Positions 1 through 5,424 of a stretch of DNA of 9,243 nt are shown here, piece after piece. The stretch comes from Gammaproteobacteria bacterium (lineage in GTDB: Bacteria; Pseudomonadota; Gammaproteobacteria; Eutrophobiales; Eutrophobiaceae): NCBI GenBank assembly GCA_015661095.1, contig JACVQI010000075.1:1-9243 (forward strand), in the 5' to 3' direction. Below the pieces are notes generated by a model. The model was not told where the DNA came from. It saw nothing but the letters and a program-made list of their open reading frames with translations, and ran no database searches. Position numbers and translations under genes: made by a program. Each line of letters opens with the position of its first letter. The first letter of the stretch is position 1.

Positions 1-328
1 CCGTGCCATCCGGCTGGCCTGAGTAATTATAGTTATCCAGTACATACTCCGAATTCGGTTGTATGGAAATGAAGGCGCCATCGGCCATATTGACCTGCAA
101 ACGCCCGCGACCGGTCACCAGCCGATCACCGGAATAGATCGCATCACTCCGCGCCAGATTACGGGCAGTACCCGCGCTGTCTATGGCCTGGGGAGTGCCC
201 ATGGCAAAAACCACTTTACCCGCGGCGGCGCCCTGGGCATGGCCAGCATGTGGCAGGACCAGCATAACCAAAGTCATTATGGAAAGAATTACCGGTACAG
301 GCGTTTTAAACATCTTGAGCCTCATCAT
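1..328 (-). CDS. FecR-domain secreted protein, 3' part missing
   Basis: The reading frame stays open from an ATG at 328 to the window edge: 109 codons of an incomplete gene. Residues 1-31 form a signal peptide (basic RLKMFK, hydrophobic core around residues 11-26, likely cleavage AGHA|QG). From about residue 37 the sequence fits a FecR-type domain: GKVVFAMGTP, then SGDRLVTGRGRLQVNMADG and a following PNSEYVL stretch, the usual 'GDRL-TG-GR-ADG-PNS' pattern. In TonB systems FecR domains sit in sigma-regulator proteins, but many secreted or envelope proteins carry the same domain with no known regulatory role. The N-terminal signal peptide, rather than a cytoplasmic anti-sigma head, favours the second kind. 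A GGAG lies at 334-337, 5 bases before the ATG at 328 and 8 before the next ATG at 325, so either Met may be used. The gene starts 11 bases after the stop of the TPR/barrel gene, so the two are probably co-transcribed. Confidence 0.75.
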   Translation of the reverse strand, partial: MMRLKMFKTPVPVILSIMTLVMLVLPHAGHAQGAAAGKVVFAMGTPQAIDSAGTARNLARSDAIYSGDRLVTGRGRLQVNMADGAFISIQPNSEYVLDNYNYSGQPDGT

Positions 329-339
329 CGCTACTCCAA

Positions 340-1680
340 TCAGAAGTCATAACGGGCACTGACAAACAACTGCCAGCGGTCGTAATCATTAATCGGCAAG
401 GTGGAAATGCTGTTGCTATATTGAACCTCCGGCGTGATCAACAGATTGTCCATTAACTTGTAATCAACCCCGGCACGAATGAACACGAAATGATCCGTGC
501 GGGTCTCCTGAAATAACGGATCATCAGCGCCATAATCACTATATTGATAACTGACGCTGCCAAGCAGGTCCAAACCTTCCCGTAAGGTATATTTTCCGCC
601 AGTCCTGACGCCCGTGAAAAAACGGCCTATATCCTGTCTGGTATTGTCCAGCTCGTTATCAGTACCGATATAGGCGCTGGCAAAGACCAGGGGATCGCCG
701 GGACGATTATAGATATGCGCTACCCCCGCGCCACCACTGTACTGATTCACGTTCCTGACGTCCTGACCGGGAAATCGCTGCACCACCATCTGGGAAAACA
801 CTGAATACTGGGTATTGGTCTGGGTGTAATGTAACCATTGCAGATTGACGCCGCCCTGATTACGGTTGGTATCACCATCAATCTGGTAGTTCTGACCCTG
901 GACCGCCCCGACCACTGCATTTTCGTCGTCAACATTATATCGCAATCCGACATGGGCATCGCCCGCGACAGTACTGAAATCAGTCTCGTTGTAAGTATCG
1001 CGAAAATAGGCCTCGACGCCACCAAAGGCCTGGAGATCTTCCCGGTCCATGAACTTGGTCGAAAATGAGGCGCCACCGCGCAGGTGGTAAAAGCCGCTGT
1101 CCAGCTCGCGGGCCGATTGATCGAGAGTGAACACCAGGTTACCGAAGGCCGGCAGGGCAACCTGCGATGTATCCGTGGCGCTATTAACGTTGGAATCATA
1201 GCCAAACTGCGTCTCCACAAAAAACCGGAAGATTTTTTCCTCAGCCCGCAGCCTCGAATCAATGGCAGTCAGATATTCTTCGATGGTTTTATCCACACCT
1301 TCAGGGAGTTGTTTGGTCCGGGTCACGGCAAATTCCTCCCGGGCGGCCTCATTTTCATTCATTTCATAATAGGCCCGCGCCAGTTCCAGCCGCGCCCGGA
1401 CATTATCCGGCTCCACCGCCAGGACCCGTTCAAAGGCGAACACCGCCTGGGTCGGATGCCTGGACTCCAGTGCCGCTATGCCGAGCAACAGATCGTATTC
1501 CGGCGTGCCGGCCGCGGTTTCAATGTCCTTGAACAACAACTCGTAGGCCTCCCCCGCTTTGCCTTCGTTAATCAAGCGGTCGGCTTGCACCAGATCGGCG
1601 GCATAAACAGGCAGGCAGATTAATAGTGTCAATATATAAAGAAAGTAGCGTCTTCCCCTGGTCGAATTCTTGATTTTCAT
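340..1680 (-). CDS. TPR plus outer-membrane beta-barrel protein
   Basis: This 446-residue protein has a signal peptide (basic KIKNSTRGRR, hydrophobic residues 12-27, likely cleavage VYA|AD). A helical TPR-like part follows at about residues 30-145: EAYELLF, DLLLGIAALE, AVFAFERVLAVEPDNVRARLELARAYYE. From about residue 150 to the end the protein shows alternating aromatic/polar strands typical of an outer-membrane barrel, beginning with FFVETQFGYDSNVNS. It ends in RYDF, and a terminal Phe is the classic BAM-recognised end of Gram-negative barrels. The arrangement resembles the 'TPR + porin-like barrel' proteins that include the Slam (surface lipoprotein assembly modifier) group, but I cannot assign it to Slam. 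Only one Met begins the frame, and it precedes a good signal peptide; no strong Shine-Dalgarno sequence is seen before it. It is followed closely by a FecR-domain gene, so a paired envelope or secretion function is plausible. Nothing links it functionally to the aromatic genes upstream. Confidence 0.8.
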   Translation of the reverse strand: MKIKNSTRGRRYFLYILTLLICLPVYAADLVQADRLINEGKAGEAYELLFKDIETAAGTPEYDLLLGIAALESRHPTQAVFAFERVLAVEPDNVRARLELARAYYEMNENEAAREEFAVTRTKQLPEGVDKTIEEYLTAIDSRLRAEEKIFRFFVETQFGYDSNVNSATDTSQVALPAFGNLVFTLDQSARELDSGFYHLRGGASFSTKFMDREDLQAFGGVEAYFRDTYNETDFSTVAGDAHVGLRYNVDDENAVVGAVQGQNYQIDGDTNRNQGGVNLQWLHYTQTNTQYSVFSQMVVQRFPGQDVRNVNQYSGGAGVAHIYNRPGDPLVFASAYIGTDNELDNTRQDIGRFFTGVRTGGKYTLREGLDLLGSVSYQYSDYGADDPLFQETRTDHFVFIRAGVDYKLMDNLLITPEVQYSNSISTLPINDYDRWQLFVSARYDF

Positions 1681-1972
1681 GGTATCTATCTATGTTGATT
1701 GGAAATTGTTTGATTTGAATTCACTGACAACAGATCGCCGGCACGGTATTGCTGCAGGGCAATGTAGTTGTTTCATATAATTACAACACCCTATTTGACT
1801 TTAAGACTCATGCATTCTCCCTGACCACGCATTACGCAAACCCCCTCCCTATGCGTTTTTAGTATATCAGAGGATATATCATCGAATTACCTCTAGAAAA
1901 CTAAAAGACAAGATAATTTGATATAGAGCAACCAGACCTCAGCTTTCATCGGCATATCGGGCCAGTGCTGCT
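1681..1972. other. Intergenic region between the kor operon end and the barrel gene
   Basis: This 292-base AT-rich gap separates two minus-strand transcription units. It holds a candidate extended -10 (1861-1869), an inverted repeat TATATC-AGAG-GATATA at 1863-1878 overlapping that box, and a loose ACGCAT (1827-1832) / ATGCGT (1851-1856) repeat. It also holds a 13-codon minus-strand ORF at 1791-1832 preceded by a purine-rich GGGAGGGGG. I see no convincing GC-rich hairpin plus T-run downstream of the ferritin-like gene, so transcription of the kor operon may continue or end by Rho. No longer gene was found on either strand. Confidence 0.5.
1861..1869 (-). promoter_or_regulatory. Candidate extended -10 promoter for the barrel/FecR unit
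   Basis: Read on the minus strand the sequence is TGATATACT: a TGn extension followed by TATACT, 5 of 6 matches to the sigma70 -10. No good -35 is found at the expected distance (TAATTC at 17 bases), which is acceptable for an extended -10 promoter. Transcription would start near 1854 and give a leader of about 174 bases before the ATG at 1680. The 6-bp inverted repeat TATATC/GATATA (1863-1878) overlaps it and could be an operator. This is a motif call only. Confidence 0.3.
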
Positions 1973-2515
1973 TTAATCCTGACTATTCGGCAGATCGTCA
2001 TCGTGATCCCAATGATCCTCAGTTACCGGGATCTTCGCGAGCCAGTTTTGCAACAGAGCGACATGTTCTTCCTCTTCCACCGCCAGCTCTTCCGCCAGCA
2101 CCTGGGTGTCATGGTCGGTAGTGGACTGGCGTATGCCCTGATAATAATCACGGGCCCGTTGCTCATTGAGCAGTGCCAGGTGCAGGGCTTGTTTAGGTGT
2201 CATCAGATAATGCAGGTCGGCCAGATCCGTGGTCTCCGGTCCTTCGCTTGAGATCCATTGATACTTGATGACGGGCAGTTTCTTTAATTGCCGGCTGTCG
2301 ATCTGTTCATGGATGGTCTCGACATGGAGTTTTTCGATTTGCGACATTTTTTTGAATAGTCCCGCCACTTCCTGATTGTTATGTGCCGCCATGATGTCAG
2401 CCAGTTCGGCATAACGGGCCACGGCCTCGATCTCCAGCGCCAGCGCATGGGCCAGCAATTCCGTCATACTGTTGATAACGGGTGTTGATTTATTTACTTG
2501 CTTACCTCCGCTCAT
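1973..2515 (-). CDS. Ferritin-like (rubrerythrin-type) diiron protein
   Basis: This 180-residue soluble protein shows the four-helix ferritin-like pattern. Probable iron ligands are E28 (LALEIEAVARY), E61 and H64 (EKLH), E118 (LLNEQRARDYY), and E148 with H151 (EEEEH). There is no cysteine at all, so the rubredoxin domain of classical rubrerythrin is missing and electrons must come from a separate partner. The tail (DHWDHDDDL, residues 168-175) is unusually acidic and His-rich and might bind metal. The start ATG at 2515 overlaps the korB stop as ATGA, with GGGAG 8 bases upstream, so translation is coupled to korB. Family members act as peroxidases, oxidases or iron-handling proteins. Here it may protect the oxygen-sensitive KorAB and benzoyl-CoA reductase or take part in iron or electron transfer; that is inference. 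A dodecameric iron store is less likely given the length and sequence style. Confidence 0.8.
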   Translation of the reverse strand: MSGGKQVNKSTPVINSMTELLAHALALEIEAVARYAELADIMAAHNNQEVAGLFKKMSQIEKLHVETIHEQIDSRQLKKLPVIKYQWISSEGPETTDLADLHYLMTPKQALHLALLNEQRARDYYQGIRQSTTDHDTQVLAEELAVEEEEHVALLQNWLAKIPVTEDHWDHDDDLPNSQD

Positions 2516-3357
2516 AGCACGAACTCCCGGCCCAGTTCCGACGCCGGCATGGAGCCGTCTTTCAGGCCGGTCTGATAGGAGGGCCGGTCGCCCGCGTACA
2601 GAATACCGAGATTAAAACCATCATCCGTCATGATGCGTTTCGCCGCCACGGACGGGTCGCCGGTGGTGGGCACGGGGGCCGGCCGTACCTGGTTGCGCCA
2701 TTCCCGCTGTTCCGGGCGGAAAGTCACACACGGGCTGAGGATCTGGATAAACGAAAATCCGGGGTGTTTGATCCCTTCAATGATGATTTGGGTAGTGCCT
2801 TCCGGATCGCCGGCAAAGGCCCGGGCTACGAAATTGGCGCCGGAAGCCAGGGCGATCACCAGCGGCTGAAAAGGACGGATGCCGGTGCCGCCCGGCGTCA
2901 GAACACTGTCCCAATCGGGATCGGTGGTCGGAGAGGCCTGACCCTTGGTCATTCCGTAAACTTGGTTATCCATGACGATGTAGGTGATATCGACGTTGCG
3001 CCGGCAGGCATGCAGGAAATGATTCCCGCCGATGGAAAAACCATCGCCATCTCCGCCGGTTGTGATGACCGTCAGTTCCGGACGCGCCACTTTGAGGCCG
3101 GTAGCCAACGGCAGGGCGCGGCCATGGATACCATGAAAGCCGTAGCAGTTACTATAGGCGGGGAAACGGGATGAGCAGCCGATCCCTGATACGATGGCCA
3201 CCTGTTCCGGCGGCAATTCCAGAGCGGCCAGGGCTTTGGTGATCTCCAGGAGTACCGAATAATCGCCGCAGCCCGGGCACCAGATCGGCTGAACCCTGGA
3301 TCGGTATTCCGCCGGATTACGGGGAGTGGTAGACATAGTCTCTGCTATCTGGTTCAT
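2512..3357 (-). CDS. korB: 2-oxoacid (2-oxoglutarate):ferredoxin oxidoreductase, beta subunit
   Basis: This is the thiamine-diphosphate and Fe-S subunit of a 2-oxoacid:ferredoxin oxidoreductase. With the start at 3357 it has 281 residues. The motif WCPGCGDYSVL (C27, C30), C61 in GIGCSSRF and C210 in LSPC are the four expected ligands of the [4Fe-4S] cluster near the cofactor. GGDGDGFSIGGNHF (101-114) together with MDNQVYGMTKGQ (129-140) is the ThDP/Mg-binding region. The KGQASPT stretch is typical of the KorB branch that acts on 2-oxoglutarate rather than the pyruvate branch, though specificity cannot be proven from sequence. A longer frame begins at a TTG at 3369, but the ATG at 3357 is better: it overlaps the korA stop as ATGA and has GGAG 6 bases before it. 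The gene ends in a second ATGA overlap with the ferritin-like gene. In benzoate-degrading denitrifiers KorAB regenerates reduced ferredoxin for benzoyl-CoA reductase, which matches the divergent bcr genes here. Confidence 0.92.
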   Translation of the reverse strand: MNQIAETMSTTPRNPAEYRSRVQPIWCPGCGDYSVLLEITKALAALELPPEQVAIVSGIGCSSRFPAYSNCYGFHGIHGRALPLATGLKVARPELTVITTGGDGDGFSIGGNHFLHACRRNVDITYIVMDNQVYGMTKGQASPTTDPDWDSVLTPGGTGIRPFQPLVIALASGANFVARAFAGDPEGTTQIIIEGIKHPGFSFIQILSPCVTFRPEQREWRNQVRPAPVPTTGDPSVAAKRIMTDDGFNLGILYAGDRPSYQTGLKDGSMPASELGREFVL

Positions 3358-5075
3358 GCTTGTCTCCAATGCCTGATCTGGTCCGCGGTTTCACCCGGGC
3401 GTAGCAACAACGGGCCGGCGCGATGAAATAGCTCCGACTCGCCGGGTAGGTCGTAATGTGCACGAAGATATTTATAAAACTGTCCGGAATGGCTTTGCTC
3501 GATCACCAGCACCTTGCTGACACCAGCCATGGTTTGCCGGAATTTTCCCGGTTGGGCCGGCGATAACAACCGCATTGCCACCATTCTGATATCGTCGATA
3601 CCTTCCGCCCGCAACCGCCCGAGCGCTTCCCGCACGGCGCCAGTGGTCGAGCCCCAGGTGATGATGGCATGTGCGCCGGCGCCTTCGATCTCAGCCCAAT
3701 AATCGCCGTAATCGAATTTATCGAGTTTACGTTGCCGCTTGTCCATCTGCAGCGCGTGGTCCTCAGCCCTGGTTGAGGGCGTGCCGGCCATGGAATGCTC
3801 CAGTCCGTCCGCGGTATATTGCTGACCCGGTGTACCCGGTATGGCCATGGGTGAAATGCCATTTCCGGTATCGGCATAACGCAGGTATTCACCGTCAGAG
3901 TGTTGCGCAATACTGCGCGCAGCCTTGAAATTCACGGCCTCTGGCGGTTCGATAATTGCCATGGCCTGGCCGAGATATTGATCCGAGAGCAGGATCGCCG
4001 GTACCTGCATGGCCTCAGCCAAATACACCGACCATTGCGCGGTAAACAGACAATCGGTGATGGACACCGGCGCCAGGACCAGATGCGGTGCATCACCGTG
4101 GAGCCCGTACAGCGCAATATTCAAGTCGCTTTGTTCCGCCTTGGTGGCGATTCCTGTTGAGGGCCCGACCCGCATCACGTCAACGACCACGATCGGCACC
4201 TCGGCACTGACCGCCAGACCCAGCCCTTCCATCATCAGGGACAAGCCGGGACCGGAGGTGGCGGTTAGCGACGGGATGCCGCCATAGGAGGCGCCGATGA
4301 TCATATTGACGGAAGCCAGTTCGTCTTCCGCCTGCACCAGTTTGCCGCCCACTTTCTGCAGGGCGGTTGCCAGCCATTCCAGAACCTCAGTCGCCGGTGT
4401 AATCGGATAGGCGGCGACAAAGCGTACGCCAGCCCGGACCGCACCCAGGCCGGTGGCCTGGTTACCGGTGATCAACCAGTGGCCGCTACCGGAGCCATTA
4501 CTTTTCGGTAAAGGCTGTTTGGCAATATCCTGAGCCGCCGTCATTCCGGCAGTAACCGTGTCCATACTGGACTGCAATACCTGTTCGCCCTTATCGCCGA
4601 GTTGTTTGGTCAGTACGGCCTTTATCGATTCCCGTGGAATACTCAATACTTCGGCGAGCACCCCAAGGGCGATCATATTCGGCCGGCCTTTGTTAATAGA
4701 CTTGGCCAGCTTGCCGATGGGTAATTCACGCACCTGCGCCCCGCTACCGCCTATTACCGCGGGTATCGCCCCTTGCTCCGGGTCGGTAATGATCAGGCTG
4801 TGTGGTCCCATGGGTAGTTCCGCCGCGAACCGGTCGGCGTTTTTCCAGTCCAGGGCCAGCAGGATATCGTAGGAGTCGCAGATACTGTCGATGGGTTCAG
4901 AACTCAGCCGAATCAAGGCGGCGGCCTCACCACCCCGGATCTGTGGCCCGACCGAGCGGGTCAGAATTCCGTAACTGCCAGACCTCGCCGCGGCCTCCAG
5001 CAACAGGTTCCCGGCGGTAATCGAACCGGCCCCGCCGCTTCCGACAACTGCGATCGACATGGATGTCTTTTGCAT
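3354..5075 (-). CDS. korA: 2-oxoacid (2-oxoglutarate):ferredoxin oxidoreductase, fused gamma-alpha subunit
   Basis: This 573-residue protein is a gamma-alpha fusion. Residues 6-180 are the gamma domain: VVGSGGAGSITAGNLL at the start, then SVGPQIRGGEA (41-51), typical of the CoA-binding acceptor domain. A Gly/Ser-rich linker (191-199) leads to the alpha (pyrimidine-binding and transketolase C-terminal-like) part. That part shows AAYPITPATE (221-230), QAEDELASVNMIIGASYGG (248-266), SGPGLSLMMEG (274-284) and RVGPSTGIATKAEQSDL (302-318). Fusion and size match KorA of anaerobic aromatic degraders. The alpha subunit works with KorB to oxidise 2-oxoglutarate to succinyl-CoA and CO2 and reduce ferredoxin in the cytoplasm. 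The start at 5075 was kept because it gives the longest frame. A second ATG at 5060 (MSIAVVG) sits closer to the first domain, and neither has a strong Shine-Dalgarno (a GGGG lies 12 bases before 5075). No ferredoxin gene and no KorC-like subunit gene adjoin it in this window. Confidence 0.9.
   Translation of the reverse strand: MQKTSMSIAVVGSGGAGSITAGNLLLEAAARSGSYGILTRSVGPQIRGGEAAALIRLSSEPIDSICDSYDILLALDWKNADRFAAELPMGPHSLIITDPEQGAIPAVIGGSGAQVRELPIGKLAKSINKGRPNMIALGVLAEVLSIPRESIKAVLTKQLGDKGEQVLQSSMDTVTAGMTAAQDIAKQPLPKSNGSGSGHWLITGNQATGLGAVRAGVRFVAAYPITPATEVLEWLATALQKVGGKLVQAEDELASVNMIIGASYGGIPSLTATSGPGLSLMMEGLGLAVSAEVPIVVVDVMRVGPSTGIATKAEQSDLNIALYGLHGDAPHLVLAPVSITDCLFTAQWSVYLAEAMQVPAILLSDQYLGQAMAIIEPPEAVNFKAARSIAQHSDGEYLRYADTGNGISPMAIPGTPGQQYTADGLEHSMAGTPSTRAEDHALQMDKRQRKLDKFDYGDYWAEIEGAGAHAIITWGSTTGAVREALGRLRAEGIDDIRMVAMRLLSPAQPGKFRQTMAGVSKVLVIEQSHSGQFYKYLRAHYDLPGESELFHRAGPLLLRPGETADQIRHWRQA
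3364..3367 (-). promoter_or_regulatory. Ribosome binding site that fixes the korB start
   Basis: GGAG on the minus strand lies 6 bases before the ATG at 3357, inside the end of korA. It argues for that ATG over the in-frame TTG at 3369, whose codon abuts this GGAG and which could not use it. With the ATGA overlap it indicates coupled translation of korA and korB. Confidence 0.65.
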
Positions 5076-5123
5076 CGCTACGATTATCCCCGCCCGTCCA
5101 ATACTGTTTATAATTTACTTTAA

Positions 5124-5151
5124 ATTAGAATATAAATATTAATAATTACAA
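5124..5151 (-). promoter_or_regulatory. Candidate sigma70-type promoter for korA
   Basis: On the minus strand TTGTAA (revcomp of 5146-5151) is followed after 16 bases by TCTAAT (revcomp of 5124-5129). These match the -35 at 4 of 6 and the -10 at 5 of 6. Transcription would begin near 5117 and give a leader of about 42 bases. The surrounding 60 bases are almost pure A/T, so chance -10-like words are common here and the call is tentative. Confidence 0.35.
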
Positions 5152-5161
5152 TTAGATAGAT

Positions 5162-5183
5162 AAAGCTGCTTCGCAACAGCTTT
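5162..5183. repeat. Inverted repeat AAAGCTG-N8-CAGCTTT in the divergent promoter region
   Basis: This is a perfect 7-bp inverted repeat with an 8-base spacer, the only GC-containing symmetric element in an otherwise AT-rich control region. It sits between the candidate kor promoter and the bcr promoter. It is centred about 67 bases before the predicted bcr start and about 55 before the predicted kor start, positions typical for an activator site. It could instead form a small hairpin. No T-run follows, so it is not an intrinsic terminator. Confidence 0.5.
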
Positions 5184-5204
5184 GCGGTATATACACATCG
5201 GTGC

Positions 5205-5233
5205 TTGACTCTTATCTTGTATTATAGTATTAT
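5205..5233 (+). promoter_or_regulatory. Sigma70-type promoter for the bcr genes
   Basis: TTGACT (5205-5210) and TATTAT (5228-5233) are each 5 of 6 to consensus and are separated by exactly 17 bases. Transcription would start near 5240, leaving about 92 bases before the small ORF at 5332 and about 185 before bcrC. The -10 lies inside the perfect 26-bp palindrome at 5220-5245, so a protein bound there would block polymerase. It is the best-scoring promoter in the window by eye. Confidence 0.6.
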
Positions 5234-5245
5234 AATACTATAATA
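5220..5245. promoter_or_regulatory. Perfect 26-bp palindrome, probable operator of the bcr promoter
   Basis: The half-site TATTATAGTATTA (5220-5232) is followed without a gap by its exact reverse complement (5233-5245); symmetry breaks at 5219/5246. It covers the -10 box and reaches just past the predicted start of the bcr transcript, the position of a repressor operator. Twenty-four of 26 bases are A/T, with one G (5227) and one C (5238) at mirror positions. The regulator is not encoded in this window. It does not show the TGCA-type half-sites described for BzdR/BoxR, so a different family is likely. A 13-bp AT stem would make a poor terminator and no gene needs one here. Confidence 0.6.
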
Positions 5246-5308
5246 TGCAAATTAAACTATTTTCTCAGATTTACAGCACCAGTTTGGTTTTATACATAGA
5301 TCGGAAAA

Positions 5309-5322
5309 TTGACTTCAATCAA
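5309..5322 (+). promoter_or_regulatory. FNR/ANR-like box
   Basis: TTGAC-TTCA-ATCAA matches the FNR consensus TTGAT-N4-ATCAA at 9 of 10 defined bases. FNR/CRP-type activators are known to control anaerobic benzoate genes (AcpR for bzd in Azoarcus, AadR in Rhodopseudomonas), so such a site is expected. Its place is odd: it lies about 70 bases after the start predicted from the TTGACT/TATTAT promoter and touches the ribosome site of the small ORF. Class II activation from here would need a start near 5357, inside that ORF, and only a poor -10 (CATAAC, 5349-5354) is seen. Confidence 0.4.
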
Positions 5323-5331
5323 GGCACACAC

Positions 5332-5424
5332 ATGAATAACCGCAGCATCATAACAGAAGGCGATGCAGCCTTGTATCGACAACCCCGCTTACAGACACTG
5401 ATCCAAAACCTGGAGATGCAGTAG
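5332..5424 (+). CDS. Small 30-codon ORF directly before and in frame with bcrC
   Basis: An ATG at 5332, with AAGG 7 bases before it, opens a 30-residue frame (begins MNNRSIITEG, ends NLEMQ) that closes with TAG at 5422-5424, immediately before the bcrC ATG. The peptide is hydrophilic with no Cys, signal or membrane stretch. I recognise no family. It shares the reading frame of bcrC, so TAG is the only barrier to a BcrC with 31 extra residues. The bcrC ribosome site (GGAG, 5412-5415) lies inside it, so its translation probably affects bcrC initiation. It may be a leader peptide for coupling, the remains of an N-terminal extension, or chance. Confidence 0.4.
   Translation: MNNRSIITEGDAALYRQPRLQTLIQNLEMQ

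Noticed and set aside
59..352. 97-codon plus-strand open frame
   Set aside because: It lies opposite the FecR-domain gene, which has a signal peptide and a clear domain pattern. The plus-strand translation is low-complexity His/Gly-rich with no recognisable family.
1084..1623. 179-codon plus-strand open frame
   Set aside because: It is antisense to the TPR/barrel gene, whose signal peptide, TPR pattern and terminal Phe are convincing. The antisense frame has no ribosome site or family signal that I can see.
1827..1860. ACGCAT...ATGCGT followed by T-run, possible plus-strand terminator
   Set aside because: The stem is only 6 bp with an 18-base loop, and no plus-strand gene lies upstream that would need it.
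3357..3369. TTG at 3369 as the korB start
   Set aside because: The ATG at 3357 overlaps the korA stop as ATGA and has GGAG at the right distance. The TTG has no comparable ribosome site.
5220..5245. The palindrome as an intrinsic terminator or attenuator
   Set aside because: The stem is almost all A-U, has no T-run after it, and lies at the promoter rather than after a gene.
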